Position numbers and translations under genes: made by a program. This document shows positions 62,216 to 64,000 of a stretch of DNA of 64,000 bases, in pieces. The DNA lies in the NCBI RefSeq assembly GCF_006965485.1, contig NZ_CP041360.1, forward strand, positions 4,072,501 to 4,136,500. Reading direction: 5' to 3'. The DNA is from Spirosoma sp. KCTC 42546 (GTDB lineage Bacteria > Bacteroidota > Bacteroidia > Cytophagales > Spirosomataceae). Under the pieces are notes generated by a model. That model was not told the DNA's origin, did not search any database, and worked only from the letters and a program-made list of their open reading frames with translations. Positions within the stretch are counted from its first letter, which is position 1. The number at the start of each line of letters is the position of its first letter.

Positions 62216-62295
62216 GTTGAGTTGCCAACGGCCTTTGCGCGGTATCGGTTAAACCGTATACTGCACAAAGGCCGTTGGAACTTGTTGGTAGTCCG
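62216..62295. repeat. Intergenic inverted repeat, 33-nt arms
   Basis: Arms near 62216-62248 and 62263-62295; the core CCAACGGCCTTTG/CAAAGGCCGTTGG is perfect, as are the ends CGGACTACCA/TGGTAGTCCG. It lies between the oxidoreductase relic and the converging DUF4142 gene. Confidence 0.88.
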
Positions 62296-62312
62296 AACTG
62301 AATACTACCTGA

Positions 62313-62891
62313 TTACTTCATCTTCTTATCTATTGCATTGATCGCATCCATATGCTTTTGCAGGGTGGGCAGCGTTTTCATCGCAAAATCTTTGACCGCT
62401 GGATTGGTTTTCTCTTCATCAACAGCCTTCTTAAATTCGTCGATGTCTTCTTTATGGTCATCGACCATCATACTCACGTACTTTTTGTCGAATTCAGTCC
62501 CCGATAGTTTAGCCATGTCATTAACATGTTTCTGTGCATCCTCACCCAGTGTTGATGGCAGGGTTATGTTTTGCGTAGCCGCTATCGATTTCAATTCTTC
62601 ATTGGCTTTAGAATGGTCTTTTACCATCATAGCGCCAAAGTCTTTCACATCCTTACTGGCCGCTTTTTCCTGAGCCAGTCGGCCTAGTTCAACCTCCAGC
62701 ATGCCCCCATTGGCGGCTTTTACGGCAAACTCGTTGGTATCTTCCGTCTGGCCGGTACCCGCATCTTCTTTGGAATCATTGGATTTCTCGGCGTTTTCAA
62801 CGCTGTCCGTATTCTCTGTCTTTTTGCTACTGCAAGCCTGGAAACTTAGGGTGCTGACGGCCAGCAATAAAGCTAAACTTATCTTTTTCAT
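62313..62891 (-). CDS. DUF4142 lipoprotein
   Basis: 192 residues. The lipobox is at Cys20 (LSFQAC), with an acidic linker. The DUF4142 helical domain (about 55-185) has GGMLEVELGRLAQEKAASKDVKDFGAMMVKDHSKANEELK and FDKKYVSMMVDDHKEDIDEF, the ferritin-like pattern with His and acid residues. DUF4142 proteins are linked to stress or metal handling in Bacteroidota. It probably lies in the periplasm. Confidence 0.9.
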   Translation of the reverse strand: MKKISLALLLAVSTLSFQACSSKKTENTDSVENAEKSNDSKEDAGTGQTEDTNEFAVKAANGGMLEVELGRLAQEKAASKDVKDFGAMMVKDHSKANEELKSIAATQNITLPSTLGEDAQKHVNDMAKLSGTEFDKKYVSMMVDDHKEDIDEFKKAVDEEKTNPAVKDFAMKTLPTLQKHMDAINAIDKKMK

Positions 62892-63021
62892 AACGTTATT
62901 AATTAATTGGTTACTATATACTTAAACTATTAATGAGCGCTTAGGTTTTTCGAACTAGAAGATTTTTTGAATTGTTGGACAAAATTCTGTGTTTACCAGA
63001 CAAAATTCCTATGTTTGTGAC

Positions 63022-63405
63022 ATGCTAGTTTCTGATCGCACAGCACTTGTTTTCTCGGCCCTAAAAGGAGTGCCCGCTACTCGCTTCTTTGAGATAGTCG
63101 ACCTGACCGGTTATAAACGCGAACAACTCGCGGAGGTTTTCGATACATCCCTAAAAACGTTTCAACGGTACGAGCGGGAGCATAAGAAACTAAACCCACA
63201 GGATAGTGAGAAAGTCCTTAAAATAATGTCTCTGTTCCAGACCGGCGAATCGGTTTTTGGCTCGGCTAATGCGTTTCGGCGGTGGATGGACAAACCGGCT
63301 TATGGGTTGGGGAATCAGGTTCCTTTTGACTTATTGCATACCTCAGGCGGCATTGATTTAGTGATGGACGAAGTAATCCGTATCGAATACGGCGATCTGG
63401 CCTAA
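63022..63405 (+). CDS. Xre/MbcA/ParS-type antitoxin (DUF2384)
   Basis: 127 residues from ATG 63022; GTG 62989 is an alternative. The Xre-like HTH part (FFEIVDLTGYKREQLAEVFDTSLKTFQRYERE) is followed by the C-terminal toxin-binding domain with VFGSANAFRRWMDKPAYGLGNQVPFDLL and GGIDLVMDEVIRIEYG. It neutralises the RES toxin encoded 4 bp downstream and probably represses the operon. The upstream gap (62892-63021) has AT-rich promoter-like sequence. Confidence 0.93.
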   Translation: MLVSDRTALVFSALKGVPATRFFEIVDLTGYKREQLAEVFDTSLKTFQRYEREHKKLNPQDSEKVLKIMSLFQTGESVFGSANAFRRWMDKPAYGLGNQVPFDLLHTSGGIDLVMDEVIRIEYGDLA

Positions 63406-63409
63406 CCGA

Positions 63410-63859
63410 ATGCTGGTTTACCGAATTACAAAAACTATCTATGCGGATCGACTGGTAGCCTCGGGGGGAGCGGCCCGCTGGAATAGTCGCGGACAGTTTG
63501 TGATTTACACGGCAGCAACCCGTGCCTTAGCCTGTCTGGAAAACGTTGTTCACCGAAGCGGAGAAGGACTTTTAGCCGATTTTCGGGTGATGGTTATCGA
63601 CGTACCTGATACGCTTCCTATGGAAATAATTTCACTAGAAAATCTGCCATCTGACTGGTTTGAGTTCCGGCAGTATGATGCCTGTCAGCGGATAGGAGGG
63701 GAGTGGCTTCGGCATGGCCGATCCGCCGTCCTGAAGGTGCCTTCTGCCATTATTCCCAATGAATGGAATTTTCTGCTTAATCCGGCTCATCCCGATTTTA
63801 CCCGTATTACCTTACTACAGACTGAGCCGTTTGCGTTCGATCCCAGGATTAAGGAATAG
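63410..63859 (+). CDS. RES-domain NAD-phosphorylase toxin
   Basis: 149 residues, full RES family length. The conserved residues are seen: Arg in LVYRITKTIYA (near 5), GGAARWNSRGQFVIYTA (near 19-35, second Arg) and ALACLENVVHR (Glu near 44), with a final P.F.DPR. RES toxins deplete NAD+ by phosphorolysis. It is translationally coupled to the antitoxin. Both genes look intact. Confidence 0.93.
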   Translation: MLVYRITKTIYADRLVASGGAARWNSRGQFVIYTAATRALACLENVVHRSGEGLLADFRVMVIDVPDTLPMEIISLENLPSDWFEFRQYDACQRIGGEWLRHGRSAVLKVPSAIIPNEWNFLLNPAHPDFTRITLLQTEPFAFDPRIKE

Positions 63860-63865
63860 ATTCAG

Positions 63866-63933
63866 TTTGTCGTTTACAGTAAGATGACTCGCCTGTCATC
63901 GAAACTGATAAACCGGCTTCTGTGAACGGCAAA
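63866..63933. repeat. Intergenic inverted repeat after the toxin gene
   Basis: TTTGTCGTTTACAGTAAG-type left arm and CTTCTGTGAACGGCAAA right arm, imperfect (about 14 of 17). It belongs to the GTTTAC phrase set. The window ends about 70 bp later. Confidence 0.65.
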
Positions 63934-64000
63934 TGGACTAAGTTTTAGTTGAAATACAATTGTATTTCAAATGGATGATGGGGTGTTCAATACAGTTGGC

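Overview
The window looks like a chromosomal segment of a Bacteroidota bacterium of the order Cytophagales, close to Spirosoma and its relatives. This is inferred from gene content: a type IX secretion sorting-domain protein, DUF4105, Wzi-like and DUF4142 proteins, LytS/LytTR pairs, a TATCTTTG promoter box, weak Shine-Dalgarno signals and mid-range GC. No 16S gene is present, so genus is not proven.

Layout. 1-13.8 kb is mostly housekeeping: two paralogous lipoproteins, YjbQ, pirin, an intradiol dioxygenase, a LytS/LytTR two-component pair, ruvC, a four-gene membrane/glycan cluster (flippase-like protein, two GT2 glycosyltransferases, polysaccharide deacetylase), a TatD nuclease and an asparaginase. 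13.9-14.2 kb holds two tRNA-Ser genes. 14.4-22.05 kb is a mobile-element graveyard: a dead tyrosine integrase, an IS3-family element, a dead serine recombinase, a seven-repeat beta-propeller protein, and an IS982-family element that carries a nested IS110-family element. 22-46 kb returns to chromosome: rsmI, DUF4105, an esterase, parC, a Wzi-like protein, an EVE protein, an rRNA-type methyltransferase, thrS-infC-rpmI-rplT and dnaK. 46-64 kb is accessory: hypotheticals, DUF421, a T9SS protein, a MobF relaxase remnant, a 1180-residue multi-PAS kinase with a LytTR regulator, AT-rich small genes, a chimeric oxidoreductase pseudogene and a Xre/RES toxin-antitoxin pair.

The most striking observation is a family of 16-nt hairpin micro-insertions. 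Seven lie in one IS3 transposase, two in the IS982 transposase and one in a decayed transposase remnant at 60.26 kb. Each has the form CGCW + 4-bp stem with CGNN loop. The stem bases change in compensating pairs between copies, and removing the 16 nt restores conserved transposase residues. The nested IS110 element was inserted inside one of these hairpins. Its 243-nt left end reads as a bridge RNA: a target loop matches the hairpin on both sides of a CC core, and a donor loop matches the element's own ends. This appears to be a bridge-RNA element that uses a tiny REP-like repeat as its landing site.

A second genome-scale signal is a set of about 15 long inverted repeats (arms of roughly 17-43 bp) sitting between genes. 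Their arms reuse a few short phrases. Several overlap apparent start codons, and one encodes the signal peptide of a TPR lipoprotein.
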